Assembly: GCF_009730915.1 (NCBI RefSeq)
Contig: NC_052481.1
Coordinates: 4,836,001-4,900,000 of the forward strand
DNA from: Dioscorea cayenensis subsp. rotundata
Lineage: Eukaryota > Streptophyta > Magnoliopsida > Dioscoreales > Dioscoreaceae
Direction of reading: 5' to 3'
Length of the DNA stretch: 64,000 nucleotides
The notes under the pieces were generated by a model that did no database searches, was not told where the DNA came from, and saw only the letters and a list, made by a program, of their open reading frames with translations. The translations under genes were made by a program, and so were the position numbers. Shown here one piece after another: positions 45,076-57,901 of this stretch. Each line of letters begins with the position of its first letter. Position 1 is the first letter of the stretch.

Positions 45076-46815
45076 ATGGCGAGGTCGTTCCTCCTCCTCC
45101 TCCTCATCTCCATCCCCTTCGCTTCACCTGACCCCGTCCTCCTAGATCGCTACGACGCTCAGCTCCGCCGCCTGGAATCCCTCGTTGATTCCCTCTCCCA
45201 TGCTGTCGCTAGACTCGAATCTTCCCTTGCTTCCCCGGTTCCTATCCGCCAGCACGAGATGCCGTCCCCGACGGCAACTGGAGTGGCCGTCACCAAGCTG
45301 AAGCCTGCTTGGTCAGACCGATTCCAGTTCTCCGCCGCCGCTCGCCTCGAGTCTGATCCAACCTGCGCTGCTGTCCTCCCCTACGAGGACCTCGAAGGTA
45401 TCAGCAAGTACTTTGCTGTAGGAGACTCTCACGGTCGCGTGTATGTGTTTTCGTCTTCTGGCGATGTCCTTATGGAGCTCCCCTCGCCGTCCGATTCTCC
45501 GGTGACCGCCATGCTTTCCTACCTCTCCTCCCGTCGCAACGACAGCCTCCTTTTCGCTGGCCACGCAGACGGCTCTCTCGTCGCTCACCGGCTTTCGGAA
45601 ACGATTGGCGCCGGTGATGAGTGGCCATCGCTTTCCGTCGGCAACACCCGGCCTTTCGTGCGGGCGGCGGCACGGGAGCTCGACTCCCCGCCAGTCCTCG
45701 GCCTTGAGCTCCACCAGGCCGGGCGGGCGCGGTATGTGCTTGCCTCCGACGCCGGAGGTCGGATCCGCGTCTTCACTGAGAACGGCACGCTCTATGGCAC
45801 CGCCATCGCTTCTAGCCGGCCTCTCGCCTTCGCCAAGCATCGGCTCCTCTTCCTAACGGAGACCGGCGCCGGCTCTCTCGATCTCCGGTCGATGGTGATC
45901 CGCGAGGTCGATTGCGAGGGCCTTAACGGCACCCTGGCGAGTGCCTACTCCTTCGACGTGTTGGAACGAGCTAAAGCCTACGGATTCACATCCGGTGGCG
46001 ATCTAATTCATGTCGTGCTTTTAGGTGATGTTGCCAATCTAAAATGCAGGGTTAGGGCAATCAGGAAAGCAGAGGTTCAGGGCCCGGTCTGCATCCAGGC
46101 CATCAGAGGATACCTCCTTGCAGTTAGCCAAGACAATGTCTTTGTCTACAATGTCTCCTCTCAGTACTACGGCAGGGCTGGGGCTCCTCGTCCTCTCTTC
46201 TCTGTCACCATTCAAGAGGTTAAATCTCTCTTCTTGAATTCAGATTCAGTGCAAGATGGGAGCTTTGTGGAGATCAAACCTTTGATTGCAGCAGACCGGG
46301 AGAAGCTTGTGGTTTTGGGGCTTGGTGGGGGCTACATTGGGATATATAAGTCGAACTTCCCGGTGTTCAAGGCTGAGAGCAATGCTGTGGTATGGAGTGC
46401 TCCATCTCTGCTCTTCCTGTTGTTTTTGATTGGTATCTGGCAATTTTATGTGAAAAAGAAGGATTCTTTGGGCTGGGTGCCTGACGATTCATTCAACACC
46501 ACTGGTGTGGGCTCCTCTAGTGGCCTTTTGAGCACTGGGGCGACTGATAGAGCTTTTGGAGATGCTTCGAGGCCAGCTGAACGCAGGGAATTGAGAGGAG
46601 GCACACTGAGAGGCCCCTCTAGAAGATATGTGTCTCCACCTTCTCGGTACCCAGGGGGCTCAGGTATTCCATACAGACCTGCTTCTGCTGATCCTGGTTT
46701 TAGAGGACCTTCAGAGTTGAAGTATAGAGCCCAAAGTATTGAACCTTCTGGTTTTGCGAAAAGAAGGGAACCTCTGTTTCCTGCTGCCCAAGTTTCTGAG
46801 GATCATATTGATTGA
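45076..46815 (+). CDS. Single-pass membrane protein with propeller-like ectodomain (At1g75140-like)
   Basis: A single-exon gene of 579 codons that appears intact. Residues 1-18 are a signal peptide (RSFLLLLLISIPFASPDP). Residues 20-50 form a likely coiled coil (RYDAQLRRLESLVDSLSHAV). About 75-430 is a beta-propeller-like region with repeated hydrophobic strands (KYFAVGDSHGRVYVFSSSGD; YVLASDAGGRIRVFTENGTL). One membrane helix lies at about 438-459 (SLLFLLFLIGIWQFYV), followed by KKK and a 120-residue Gly/Pro/Arg-rich tail, so the topology is N-out, C-in. It resembles the uncharacterised plant membrane proteins of the At1g75140 type; their function is unknown to me. ATG 45076 is chosen because it begins the signal peptide. 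GC content falls along the gene. Confidence 0.9.
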   Translation: MARSFLLLLLISIPFASPDPVLLDRYDAQLRRLESLVDSLSHAVARLESSLASPVPIRQHEMPSPTATGVAVTKLKPAWSDRFQFSAAARLESDPTCAAVLPYEDLEGISKYFAVGDSHGRVYVFSSSGDVLMELPSPSDSPVTAMLSYLSSRRNDSLLFAGHADGSLVAHRLSETIGAGDEWPSLSVGNTRPFVRAAARELDSPPVLGLELHQAGRARYVLASDAGGRIRVFTENGTLYGTAIASSRPLAFAKHRLLFLTETGAGSLDLRSMVIREVDCEGLNGTLASAYSFDVLERAKAYGFTSGGDLIHVVLLGDVANLKCRVRAIRKAEVQGPVCIQAIRGYLLAVSQDNVFVYNVSSQYYGRAGAPRPLFSVTIQEVKSLFLNSDSVQDGSFVEIKPLIAADREKLVVLGLGGGYIGIYKSNFPVFKAESNAVVWSAPSLLFLLFLIGIWQFYVKKKDSLGWVPDDSFNTTGVGSSSGLLSTGATDRAFGDASRPAERRELRGGTLRGPSRRYVSPPSRYPGGSGIPYRPASADPGFRGPSELKYRAQSIEPSGFAKRREPLFPAAQVSEDHID

Positions 46816-49800
46816 CAGAAATTTTGTCTAAAGGTTTCCAGAATTTTCGTTGGAACTGAACTGTTGTAGGTTTTACCTGCTTGGGGTTTTTCGATATTGA
46901 TGCCGTCCTGTTGTGTAACTTAAACCTGTTGTACACTCAAAAGCAAACAAGAATGGTACAGGTTCTCATCTTCATGGCTATGAAAAGAAGAGATGGGTGG
47001 CTTGCCTTCATCCATGTTCTGTTTCTTAACATCTTGGAAGAGAAATACTACTTTCTTTGACATTTTTTAACATTCTCTTTTAATCTGACCACAAATTTAC
47101 TTGCATACCATAGTGTTTCAGTAGTAAAGATGTTAAATACATGTTTAGGATCTGAATAAATTGTTCCACTTGGTAATTAGTTAAGACAGAATGCTATCAT
47201 TCATTTTTCTGGTTCAGAGCCACTGAATGTTTCTGGATATTGCAAGAATTTGAAACAGTGACCACGTGGACTCAAAGTTGAGCTTGTTATGTACCTAAAT
47301 ATCAGTCTTAGCATTTGGTTTGCTTTTAAAGCCTTATTCTGTGACCTATGTCTGTGTTTTTGAGCATTGTTGTGGTATGACAAAATTCTGCATGAGGTTG
47401 TCCTCCGTTGTCTGTCCTATACCTGATCACAGAGTGCTACAGGTATGTTTCTGTATTTTATGTTGCCATGTAGCAGTTTATATTTTTACCATGAGATATG
47501 ATCTGTAAATTGGTATTTATCTTTAGATTGTTTGATCTAGATTGAAATGTCATTATTTTATTCTCAATAGAATTATTTGATCATGATGGTAATTTGGGGC
47601 GCTGATCTATAACTGATGGATTTGAAATTTGGCTTTTATTTACTTGATCATTTGCTGAATGGTAGTTGCAGAAATTGGAACATCAACCTCAATTTGCTTT
47701 CTTGTTGTCTTATCTATTGGTAATTATCACAGCAAATATTTAAGGAGACATGACTGTGATTGCTCTCTTACAAATGAGAACATTATAATGTTTGTGTGGT
47801 TGTCTCCTGCTACACCGAGCTTGAATCAGGACCATGAATAAATCATGAATTATTTAATTTACTATTCTTACAAGATTTTTTGCATGCCGCAAGCCACCCC
47901 ATGTTTTGTCTCTGTGATAATTCACAATAATTTCTTCAGAAATCTGGCCTATGCTCTATACAATTATGAATTGTTGTTCAAATGTTTAGTTGGAAATTTG
48001 CACATGGGTCGATGTGTTGTTGTTTGGATATCTAGAGTCCTTGTCAAATTATTGTTGGTTATTCCAATGTAAGTTTCAAACATGTGCCTTTTTGCTATGA
48101 AATTATACCTGTGCTAGCTTGGACTTTAAAGTAAAGGATTGTGTTTAGCTACCACCAATCAATTTAATATTAGTGTTAGATTATATATGCTGGTGAACTT
48201 AATCTCTATGATATGGAGAAAGTTGGACATCAACAATTTTGAACATGCTATGGCATTGATCTTTTAGAGTACCTGTCCATTTCTCCTCTTTATTTATAAT
48301 TCTGCTAAGAATATATAATAGTTATGTTTCTGTTTCCGGAAATTTTTTGGAAGCAGCTTTATAGTCCTCAATTTATCTTGCATTGATTCAATTGTTGGAT
48401 TTAAGTATGTTAAAATACCTTGGAGGCTAATTGTCTTGAATCACTTAAACGTTCTTGGTTTTCTTTTTTATGCTTGTATATAGTATTGGCTTTATCCTGC
48501 CTATGTCCAGGTCTGTTTAAAATATATACTTCAAATCTGAGTTTTTTTAATTTATTATTTGGGCTGCATTCTTCAGTATGACTACATGTGATAGTATGAT
48601 TAATTTAAAGGGTTCCTTGCTGGTGATGTATTGATGATGTCTTCAGATAATAATATGCGCAACAGCTCAGCTTTATCAGTTTCTCTGGCTGACTATTTTT
48701 TGCTTCCAGTCTCAAATTGAATTGGCTAATGATTGAGTTGGTTCATTTGCATTTCCATTTCCATGTCTCTGATAGTTAGATCGATGATCTTGTTTTGAAG
48801 AATTCAGTTCAGTAGTTCGATATACGCATAAGTTCTCTACAGCTTCAGTTTCAATTTGAGTTGGCTAGTGAATGTGCAGACCTGACAATTCCTTGTGTGT
48901 GATACTTAGCCATCTACCGCTAACATACCCATATGTTATGCTAATGCTGTATTCAATTAAATGGATGACTGTATTTTTTCGAATAATTATAATTAAGCTC
49001 ACCGCTTTCGTTTCCGGTTATATAAGATTTTTCACAGGTAGTAAAAAATCATCTTCAGCTTGTCATGCAACATCATCAATAAAAATTTGCAGGTTTTCTC
49101 AACCAAAGCAAGAAGAAGATTGCTGCTGAAAGAGAATAGTGGTGAAAAGAGGTTTGATGTTGCAATTTGTTTCTCAAAACAGCAGTTAGTCTGGTAAACA
49201 ATAGTTTCAATTACAAGTGGAATAACTGAAAAGGACTGTTTGAATGCATGTGAGCTGCCAATGCCATTAACCAACCCAGAAGATGCTCAATAATTTCTGG
49301 CTTTCTCTAGTCTTCACAATCCCGGATTTTTGGTGCGCATCAACATCATACCTTTGTTACTGAAAAGGCTTGTTTTCAGCCATTCACAAGCCACTAGAGT
49401 TTGGTTTGAGTTTTGAATTGACTTTAATAAATCAACATTCTAGGGTCCAAATTATTATTATACATAGTTGTAGTTGTCAGCATGATATAAATGTATTATT
49501 TATTTATTTATTTATTTATTTATCCAGAGCTAATTTTGCTTTCAATTTTCTGCTTGATCCCTTTGGTAATATAATTGGCAGCCTGAAGTAGCCAGTAGGT
49601 GGGGATAGCTTGGAGGGCAGGCAGAGTACACGCACACAGCAAAAAATAAGTAAAAAATAAAAAATAAAAAATAAACAAAAAGAAAAAGAAAAGGAAATCC
49701 GCCCAACTGACAAATTGAAAAAAAAGATCAAAATTTCGTCACACATGCACTGGATGATGTGTCATTATGTAGAGCCTTTATAAAAGATTCTAATGTATAT

Positions 49801-49824
49801 CAATATGCATGTATGTATGTATTA

Positions 49825-49856
<32 letters not shown>

Positions 49857-50465
49857 ACTTTACCTTTAGGTTCCAATCCCTTACCATCAAATCTTGGTTC
49901 TGCCATTGCCCATATTGTTTTATATAAAAAGCATGTCCTATGCCTCGTAGGATTTAAAGTTTTATATTCATGTGCATACGTTTGTGTTTGATTTTTTTGG
50001 TCACCTACCTATGTGCCGTCTTACAAATGAAACCATTTTTGATCCATGCACAGGTGGTCAAGATTATACACTTAGTATAAGATGGAAAGAAAAAGCAAAT
50101 TTTTTTAAAAGTCAATTAATTTAAAAAAAGTTAATTTTTTTTTAAAAAAGTTTTTTAAAAAATAAAAAACACAAATAAATTTAAAAATTGTGTAAAAATA
50201 CTTTATATTTTAATAATATAATTTTTTTAAAAAAAATGGGCTTTCAAAAAGTTTAAAACAATTTAAAAAAATAACATTTTTAAACACTAAATTATTATTA
50301 AAATAAAATCTATATTGTTTGTGTTGTAAAACAGAAAATAACTTTTTTTAAAAAAAATATTAAAAACAATCACATTCAAATAATTTTAAAAGTTTTTTTT
50401 ATAAATACAGAAATATTATTCATTAAAATATGAATAATAAATAACACACAATATATATATATATA
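46816..50465. other. Long intergenic stretch with microsatellites
   Basis: The first few hundred bases are probably the 3' untranslated region of the gene at 45076. (TTTA)n lies at 49497-49523, (AAAAAT)n-like at 49645-49675 and (TTA)n at 49824-49855. Sequence to 49.3 kb has intron-like composition with no long frame, and 50090-50460 is very A/T-rich. No gene, RNA or element end could be supported. Confidence 0.5.
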
Positions 50466-50468
50466 TAA

Positions 50469-51842
50469 GGGTGTGTTTGTTTGGCAGGATATAAAACTAC
50501 ATGTAATTGTAATTACAAAAAATTTCAAAATCTGGTGTTTGTTTGGTTGGATTTGAGAATTTGAAAGTAGTTAGAAATGCAGTGTAGATGGATTTGGTTA
50601 GTTTTCAAACTATGTCCAAATCGGCCGTAGTTTAATCTCCCGCATTTGGGATTTCCATAGAAAGTCTCGCACGTGATGTCACGTGAGACTTTCTAATAAA
50701 TTTATATATAAATAAAATAAAAATAAAATCATGATATTATTTTATCTTAATAATAAATGGTTACTATTATATTTTTATCAATATAAAAAATTATAAATAG
50801 TGTAATATATTTTTTATAATTATAAAAAATAACAATAATTTGTAATGAAGACATAAATTTATATTAAATTAAGCAATTATATGCATAATTATTTTGGTTA
50901 CTATTAATAACAATTAATTGTGTATTTATAATTAATTAAATTTAATAATGACCAAGGTGGAGTATCCTTAGCAAGGGTGTTTATATCCTACAAATCATAG
51001 TTATCAAACCCGGCCCGGGCATTGATCCGGTCAAGGCTCTGGGTCACGGGTCAATTGGTTCAACCGTCGGGTTATTTAGGTCAATACTGGGTTAATAAAA
51101 ATATTTTAAAATATTTTTTTTAAAATTATAAATTAGTTTTTAATTATATAATGATATATCATAATAATATCCATGAATTATTAGTTATCAAATAAATAAT
51201 TTGATGGAAAAAAAATACAAAAACAATTGCTAATTTTTTTGATTTGGAAGTAGTAGAAAAAGAAGAAAAAAAGCTCAAACTTCACATAATATCAATACAT
51301 AGCAATACTTAATTCACGATAAAAAGTTTAAATTTATTATCAAACTATCAAACCAAACTCAATCCAATATATAACCAAAGTTCAAAATTGAAATTACAAA
51401 TCAAAGTCGGGATCAATTGAGTCCGATAGGGTCAATCGGTTCGATCACGGGTCAATCGGTCCGATCATTGGGTCAACCGGTCCAACCACCGGGTCAAAGC
51501 GAGTCAATCGCGGGTCAGAACGGGTTGATTGCATAACTGGTCTAATTAAAGACCCGGACCGGTTGAAGCACCGGGTCATCGGATCAACCGGTCCGACCGC
51601 CGGGCCGGTCCGGGTTTGATAACTATGCTACAAATACATCCAACCAAACACATATTTTCAAAATCGAGATTTACAAATCCTCCCAAACAAACATAAAATT
51701 TTTAAATCAAGATTTTCGATTCTGATCAACCAAACACCAAAAATTTGACTCTCCTGCATTTTTCAACTTCGAATTTACTAATTACATCGTGATTAAAAAA
51801 ATCTCATCGTATTTTTTTAACTACATCTAACCAAACGCTACC
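50469..51842. mobile_element. PIF/Harbinger-like MITE with TAA duplication, hosting a second MITE
   Basis: The left end GGGTGTGTTTGTTTGGCAGG and the complement of the right end, GGTAGCGTTTGGTTAGATGT, are inverted and flanked by TAA on both sides (50466-50468; 51843-51845). Subterminal TACATGTAATTG / GATGTAATTAG stretches also pair. Without the nested insert it would be about 0.73 kb. No transposase. Confidence 0.7.
50996..51627. mobile_element. hAT-like MITE nested in the PIF-like MITE (8-bp duplication)
   Basis: CATAGTTATCAAACCCGG opens the element and its complement closes it. CTACAAAT flanks it at 50988-50995 and 51628-51635. The interior is rich in GGGTCAACCGGTCC-type motifs on both sides of an AT-rich middle. 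An 8-bp duplication is the hAT hallmark. Confidence 0.88.
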
Positions 51843-51845
51843 TAA

Positions 51846-52685
51846 TATTAGTTTGGTCGATGACCAGTTAACCTGGGTCCTGGAGCCTTGAATATCAACT
51901 CATGTGGACCCTGCGTTGCTTGCTTATGCACATTCTCTGTTTCAAGTCACTGTCAAACTGTTTAAAACAATGTTCAAACTCATGCCCGGAGGATGAATAT
52001 AATAATAATAAAACAAGGAATAAAGAGCGAAAAAGAAAAGAAGAAAAAGTTAAAAAGAATGAAAAAGAAAAGAAATTCCCAGGGTTTGAAATGTAAATTT
52101 ATCAATAAATAACTTTTTTTTGAAGTGGTTATTAGAAAAAATACCAAGATCGTACTTAATAATGAGAGTTTCTGACAAGATGGTGGAAATATTCAAACAG
52201 CCCCCGCACAGAAAAAGAGGGTTTGTTTTTTTTTATTTTTAACTCGCCACCCCTTGAAAAACAGCAAAATTAATCATCCCTCTAAAATAACATAATGTTT
52301 AATGAAACGTATTAAAAACAGATGTTATACAAATAAAAATTAAAAACTCATTTTAATCGAATTGAAAATAATCAAAAATTTATTTAAGAGCCTTGCAAGA
52401 AAAATAAAATCTTTTAAAAAAGATAGCAAATAATTTCTCTATTTTCAAGGGTTGGAAAGTAAAAGCTTCAAAATTAAAAAAAAAATTAAACAGAGAATTT
52501 TAAGGTGTTAGGACTAGGGAACAAAGAGATCTCTTTTACTAAATAATATAACATTAGTTTCTTGGCTTTTGCAGTTGTTAGATTACCATTTGTGGAAATT
52601 GTCTCTCCTTCAGGCCTCATTCACACTCCTCAGAGATAACCCTAGGGTATCTTCCTTTCAAAGAGGGAGAGAAGAAGAGGAAGAG
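51846..52685. other. Upstream region of the DUF1218 gene
   Basis: AT-rich, with poly(A) tracts. A frame at 51902-52096 is lysine-rich by composition and not called. The last 100 bases are AG-rich and likely 5' untranslated leader. Confidence 0.5.
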
Positions 52686-54460
52686 ATGGAGAAGAAGGTG
52701 GTTTGGGTAAGCATGGCTGTTGGGTTCTTGGGCATCCTCTCTGCTGCCCTTGGATTTGCTGCAGAGGCCACAAGGGTGAAGGTGATGTTTCATGAGTTCT
52801 TGTTGGATTTCTTGTTTGTGTGAATGATTTCTAGTTTACCATGTAAACTTCTGGGTACTTGGATCTTTGCTGTGTTGACTTTAGAGAAATGGATTGTATT
52901 GTGTTGGGGAGAAAGGAAAAAAAATTTCCCTTTCTTGCTTTTTTTATCTTGATCTTGTTTGGTTTTCATTTTGTTTTGATTGATTTGATATTTTCTAGTG
53001 AATGAAATGTGTTAATTGAAAAGTTTTGGTGTTTGCTCAATGGGTTTGTGACTTGGTGTGGTATTTTTGATATTTTAGGCATCTGAAGTGAAAACATCAA
53101 TACCTGGTGAATGTATATATCCAAAGACACCAGCTTTGGTTCTTGGATTGTCATCGGCAGTGGCTCTTATGATAGCGCAAGCGATGGTTAATACCATTGC
53201 TGGCTGCTTATGTTGCAAGAAACAGCGCTATTCGTCGGAAACCAACTGGAGTATTGCATTGATAGCCTTCATTGTTTCTTGGTAAACAGTTCGGATATTA
53301 TCCAAGTTCTTCTTCATGTTGTGTTCTTTTATTCTACTTATTAATTTTTCAGTCATGCTTGTTCTTTGCATTCTGGAATAAGTTTGCTTTTGTTTAGATC
53401 AACAGATAGTTTCCTGCATTATAGGATTGATCACCTTCATTGTTTCTTTGTTAACAGTGTCGATATTATCAGAGTTCTTCTTGATGTTGTGATTTTATTC
53501 TACTCATTAAGTGCATGTCATGCTTAATCTTTGCATTCTGGAATAGGCTAGCTTTCGTTCAAATCGACATATTGAACTTGAAACCTAGATATAAAGTGAA
53601 GATGTTTTAGGCATATCAAGTATTGATGTTTTTTTCCTTTATTTACCTTTGCATGATTAATTTGATTTTTCTGTTTTAATTGCTCTGTAACTCTTAAATA
53701 TGATTGTCACATTCTCTTTAAATGAAGGCCAAACATTGGTGTTATTTTACAAGATGGTTTTCCTTGTGAGGATAGATTGGTAAAATTTCACACATAGTAT
53801 GCCATTGCTTGATGTTTTTTTCCTTTGGAGGTTTGACATTGAAATGGGCGATTGGGTTTTGGAGGCGCAAGGGCAATCACTCTTCTTTCTTTAAATACAA
53901 CACAAGGGATGGTGCAATGCTTTCGAAGAGCTGCTGGTCTATGACAGATGTGCCCAACATCAGTTTGGACATCGATGTTTTCCTTGATGCTTCTAAAGCT
54001 GTATTTTATTTTCTATTTTCTTATGCAACAAAAATCGTTCATTGGATGTAGAATATGTTGCTAGTGTGTGCATTTGTACCCTGTTAGTTTTCAGACTCAA
54101 ACTTGATGAGAATGAAGCTAATAAGATTCATATTGTTGCAGGGTTACATTTATAATCGCATTCCTCTTGTTACTGACCGGAGCAGCTCTTAACAATCAGC
54201 GAGGCCAGGAAAGCATGTACTTCGGTAGCTATTGCTATGTCGTCAAGCCTGGTGTTTTTGCCGGAGGGGCTGTGCTTTCTCTTGCTAGCGTTTCTCTTGG
54301 CATTGTCTATTATGTTGCTTTATCGAATTTCAAGAGCACACAAACATGGGGTCCTCAGTCCAACCAAGGGATAGCAATGGGACGACCGGAAATCCCCCCG
54401 CAGAGCACTCAACCGGTTTTTGTGCATGAAGATACTTATAACAGAAGACAAGTCCCTTGA
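52686..54460 (+). CDS. DUF1218 four-helix membrane protein
   Basis: Three exons, 52686-52781, 53079-53281 and 54142-54460, join with GT/AG borders to 205 codons plus TGA. Residues 1-32 (MEKKVVWVSMAVGFLGILSA...) form a signal-anchor-like helix. Three further helices lie at about 52-75, 90-113 and 135-158. Family marks are visible: GECIYPKTPA, a CLCC cluster, TNWSIALIAFIVSW, AALNNQRG and C.VVKPGVFAGGAVLSLAS. Plant DUF1218 proteins include factors acting in leaf symmetry, vascular patterning and lignin, but this member's role cannot be told from sequence. The codon split across exons 2/3 (TG|G) is consistent with correct borders. The start at 52686 opens a clean helix; a frame reaching to 52569 is upstream leader. 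Intron 2 contains a copy of the end of exon 2. Confidence 0.93.
53257..53585 (+). repeat. ~167-bp tandem duplication spanning the exon 2 donor site
   Basis: CCTTCATTGTTTCTTGG at 53266 recurs as CCTTCATTGTTTCTTTG at 53433. Matching blocks follow: GATATTAT, AGTTCTTCTT, TGTTGTG, TTTATTCTAC, TCATGCTT, TTTGCATTCTGGAATA. The first copy is the used donor (TTGgtaaac); the second is TTTgttaac. Confidence 0.85.
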
Positions 54461-54710
54461 TTTGATCTTCAGTTAAATGTAAAACTGCAATATCCGCCAT
54501 ATTCTGTATAGAGTCTGAACAGCAATTCGGTAATGCCGATAAGTTTATCTGTTTTCTAATCATATTTTGAAAATTTTGTAGTAAACTGAATGAAATATTT
54601 GTCACTGATGCTGTCTGTTTCTGTTGCTGGCCAATGAGCATAGCAACTACAAATTTCAATTCTGTTTCTGCTCAGCAATTTCAGAGTAAGAAACAAGAAA
54701 ATTACATCAA

Positions 54711-56581
54711 TTATTGCTGAAGTTCTAAGCCTTTGATGAGCAGGAGTATGCTGTCAACAATGCTCTGAAGTTTCAGAGTGGCATCAATTTTGTTTATTTG
54801 TTCATCCTCATTTATCTGAAGCAAATCTAATTGAGACTGCAGTAATGTAGCAGGCATGAAGTGCTTACCGTCATTAGATCTGATCTTAATCCTCTCGGCA
54901 ATCACTTCTGCTGGGGCGACTAAACATACAAATTTTACCCGGCAGGTGGTATAGTTCCCGGGTTTATAGTTAGGATCGGCTGATCTTAGGATCTCTCTGT
55001 ACTTATTTTGTAGTGCTGAGCAAGTTAGAGTTAGAGTTTCACCATTCATCATGTATTTCCTGATTGCGCCGCTGAGAGCTTCAAGCCATGGTACCCTGTC
55101 CTCGTCGTTAAGCGGAATTGCTCTGCTCATTTTTTCTGCAAAGTGGAAGCAGTTGGATCAGTCACTGCAATAAAATGGTTAAACTCGATTTATGATGTGA
55201 TTTAATCCAAGAAAATGTAAACCAAGATCGCAATACATAAGTTGCAGGAATTTTTTGACAGTGAATACATAAAACCATGTTGCGCCAATAAATTTCAATA
55301 TAATTTGGCTGCAGACACTCTTCATGATCATAACAAAAACAATTAGCATTCATCTACAAATTTCATGGTCCCCATTACAGTTTATACAGAGAATTGGTGA
55401 ATGAACAAAGAAAAAAAATATACAATAATTCTCAAAGTTTGCAAGAATTATTGAATATCTCTTGGTAATTAATAGTTTATTAGCAAAGCGAATATGGATT
55501 TGCCTTTGATACCTTTGTTAGCTTGTGAATGATAATCATCAGCTTCAATAAAGTTGCAGCCCAGAGACTTTGCAAGCATCTCACAAACAGTTCTGTTTGT
55601 CGATATAGGCTTTAAATGATCACATTACTTCTAAAACACAAAACATTATAAACAAATAGCAAAAATTTACAAAGAACAAACAAAATTGTGAATATATCTT
55701 TTATTAGAGTTTGTGAATTTATGCACAGTAGAAAATATGAATGATGATAAAGGATCAAATAATAAGAACATAAATCAAATCAAATTCTGACCAGATAAAC
55801 AAATTTCAGATAGTCAAACAAAAGTCTCTGTGTTGATTAAAAAAGACCACCCTTTAAGTCCTAACACTGAAAACATACCCTTCCCTCATTCTCATCTATC
55901 ACCTGATCATTCTCTTTGAGTTTTCATCATCAACATTCAGGATTAATAGATACCAAAGATTTAATTAAGAACAATTAAGAAACAAGAAACAGAGATTACA
56001 TGCAGAGGCATAAATTGATTCTCATCTATCACCAGTTCAATCCATTTGAGATTTGTTTGTCAACATTCAAAAACAATAGATATAAAACTTAGATACAATC
56101 ATACAATTGATCAAAGATTATAAAACAGTAAAAAGAGAATACATGTTTGAAGGATAAATTCAATCTCCTGTTTCACCAAATCATTCCATTTGACTTCTCA
56201 TTGTCAATACTCAGCATCAACAGATTAATCAAACATAGGTCTAATTGATCAAAGATTAATAAACAAGCTTCAATCTCATCTATCACCTACCTGATCATTC
56301 CATTTGAGATTTCATTGTCAACATAAAAATGAACATAGATTTAATTGATCAAAGATCATAAACCAGAAAAAAGAGAAATAAAAATATATGAATGATGAAT
56401 TCATAGATTGGGAATAAGAAATCCTCACGATTTGCCAGAACCACTGACACCCATAATCACAATAGCCAAACCTAGAGAAATTTCAGAAAACACAAGAAAC
56501 AATCAACACATTGAAATAGATGACAAAAATCATGGAAACTTGGAGAAAAATTGAACCTTGAGTTTGCAGATTGGAAGCCAT
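54711..56581 (-). CDS. Gluconokinase (GntK-type)
   Basis: Phosphorylates D-gluconate to 6-phosphogluconate with ATP, feeding the pentose phosphate pathway. Four exons on the minus strand, 56557-56581, 56429-56471, 55513-55592 and 54711-55135, join in phase to 190 codons plus TAA. The Walker A motif GVSGSGKST is residues 16-24, split by the first long intron. Next come NFIEADDYHSQANKEKMSRA, IPLNDEDRVPWLEAL, LTCSALQNKYREILR and GKHFMPATLLQSQLDLLQ, all hallmark GntK blocks. The start is the only ATG ahead of the P-loop; no transit peptide is seen, so a cytosolic enzyme is likely. It converges with the DUF1218 gene, 250 bp between stops. Length matches the family (about 170-190 residues). The exon model is mine and was not checked against transcripts. 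Confidence 0.93.
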
Positions 56582-56599
56582 TGGAGGTGTTGGAAGGCT

Positions 56600-57850
56600 T
56601 GACCGGGCGTTTCAGTTGAATAAGACGATATATGTGCTTGATCAAATTCCCGGTATCCCCTTAAACAATGCTTAATTACTAACATGTCCAAAAAAATTCT
56701 TATTTTTGCGTACCAAATTTTTTTTTTTTTTTTTTTGAATTTTCTTGCATTGAACAAGATTAAAATTTTAAGAAAATAAAAATAAAAATAAAAATCTCTG
56801 AGAAAAAAGTATTGATACACAATTTTTATAAAGGGTCAATAATTGAATTCATTTGATAATGATTTATATGAATATGTATGCGCCAACAGTACTTTGATCT
56901 ATTAGCACGAGTTCTCTATGTGTGGGTGGAGACTATAGTTTAACTCGCACGTAACAAAAAAATAAGAGTGCGTGATTTATTTAAAAAATATGTGTAGGTC
57001 ATTAACTATAATTTGTCCATTTTATCAAAAATTAAATATATAGATTTATAGTAGCATTTAGAAAAGTAAATAAATCATTAGTTATTTGCGGGGATATGTA
57101 AAAAAAAAAAACACAATATTTTAATTATTTATTTTAATTTTAAAATATTATAATTTTGTATACACCTTCAAAACCAAATATTTTCGTTTTTTGTTCTTGT
57201 TTTTGTTTTTATATGCCTTGGAAGACTAATGAAATAAAAATTAATAGAATTCATATATTTGATTATTAGAAATAATAAAGAGTGACATTTTTAGGAAGTT
57301 TAATATTTTTATTAGTTTATATAATAATAATCAAGTAGTTCCATAAGAGAGCTACAAAAGCAAACCTCTTTCAGGGTATTAAACAATGCAATGATGAAAA
57401 CTACATTGCACTTAGAAAACAAATGCAAAACAAATTGTATGGCCAAAAATTTGGGTGTTGAAAAGTTCTCATATTTCTACTAGATTATAAATAATATATA
57501 TATATATATATATCTTATTTAAAATAGTAAAATTAGTAAAATTACTAAAGTTACAAATGTCAGATATAGACTTAATATTTATTCAACATTTTTTTAAACA
57601 AAAAATTCGAGTATCTTAATTTTTGCTAGGAAGGGCAATGCCAATTCTTTACGCAAACGGTTGTTTGGCAAATTATTATTATTATTATTTTTTTTTAATT
57701 GCGTGTTATCTCGCACCTCCCTAGAATTTTATCAAATTACGTGTTGTCATTACTTATAGACTCTTATTGGTTTTTTTTCGAATATCAAAATTTTTAGATT
57801 TGAAAAATAGTTTGATTATCTCCATTACTAACTACCACCATATTGTTAGC
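56600..57850. other. AT-rich intergenic DNA upstream of gluconokinase
   Basis: Poly(T) at 56710-56733, (AT)n at 57488-57512. No gene or clear element end. Confidence 0.5.
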
Positions 57851-57901
57851 AAAATCTAGAGTTTTTTTTTTACCAAACTCTTTTCCAATGCATGCTTTCT
57901 C

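Noticed and set aside
45313..45856. Frames of up to 175 codons antisense or shifted within the 45.1-kb gene
   Set aside because: They are by-products of the GC-rich first part of the real coding sequence.
49032..49274. 80-codon frame between microsatellites
   Set aside because: No homology recognised, AT-rich, no start or splice context.
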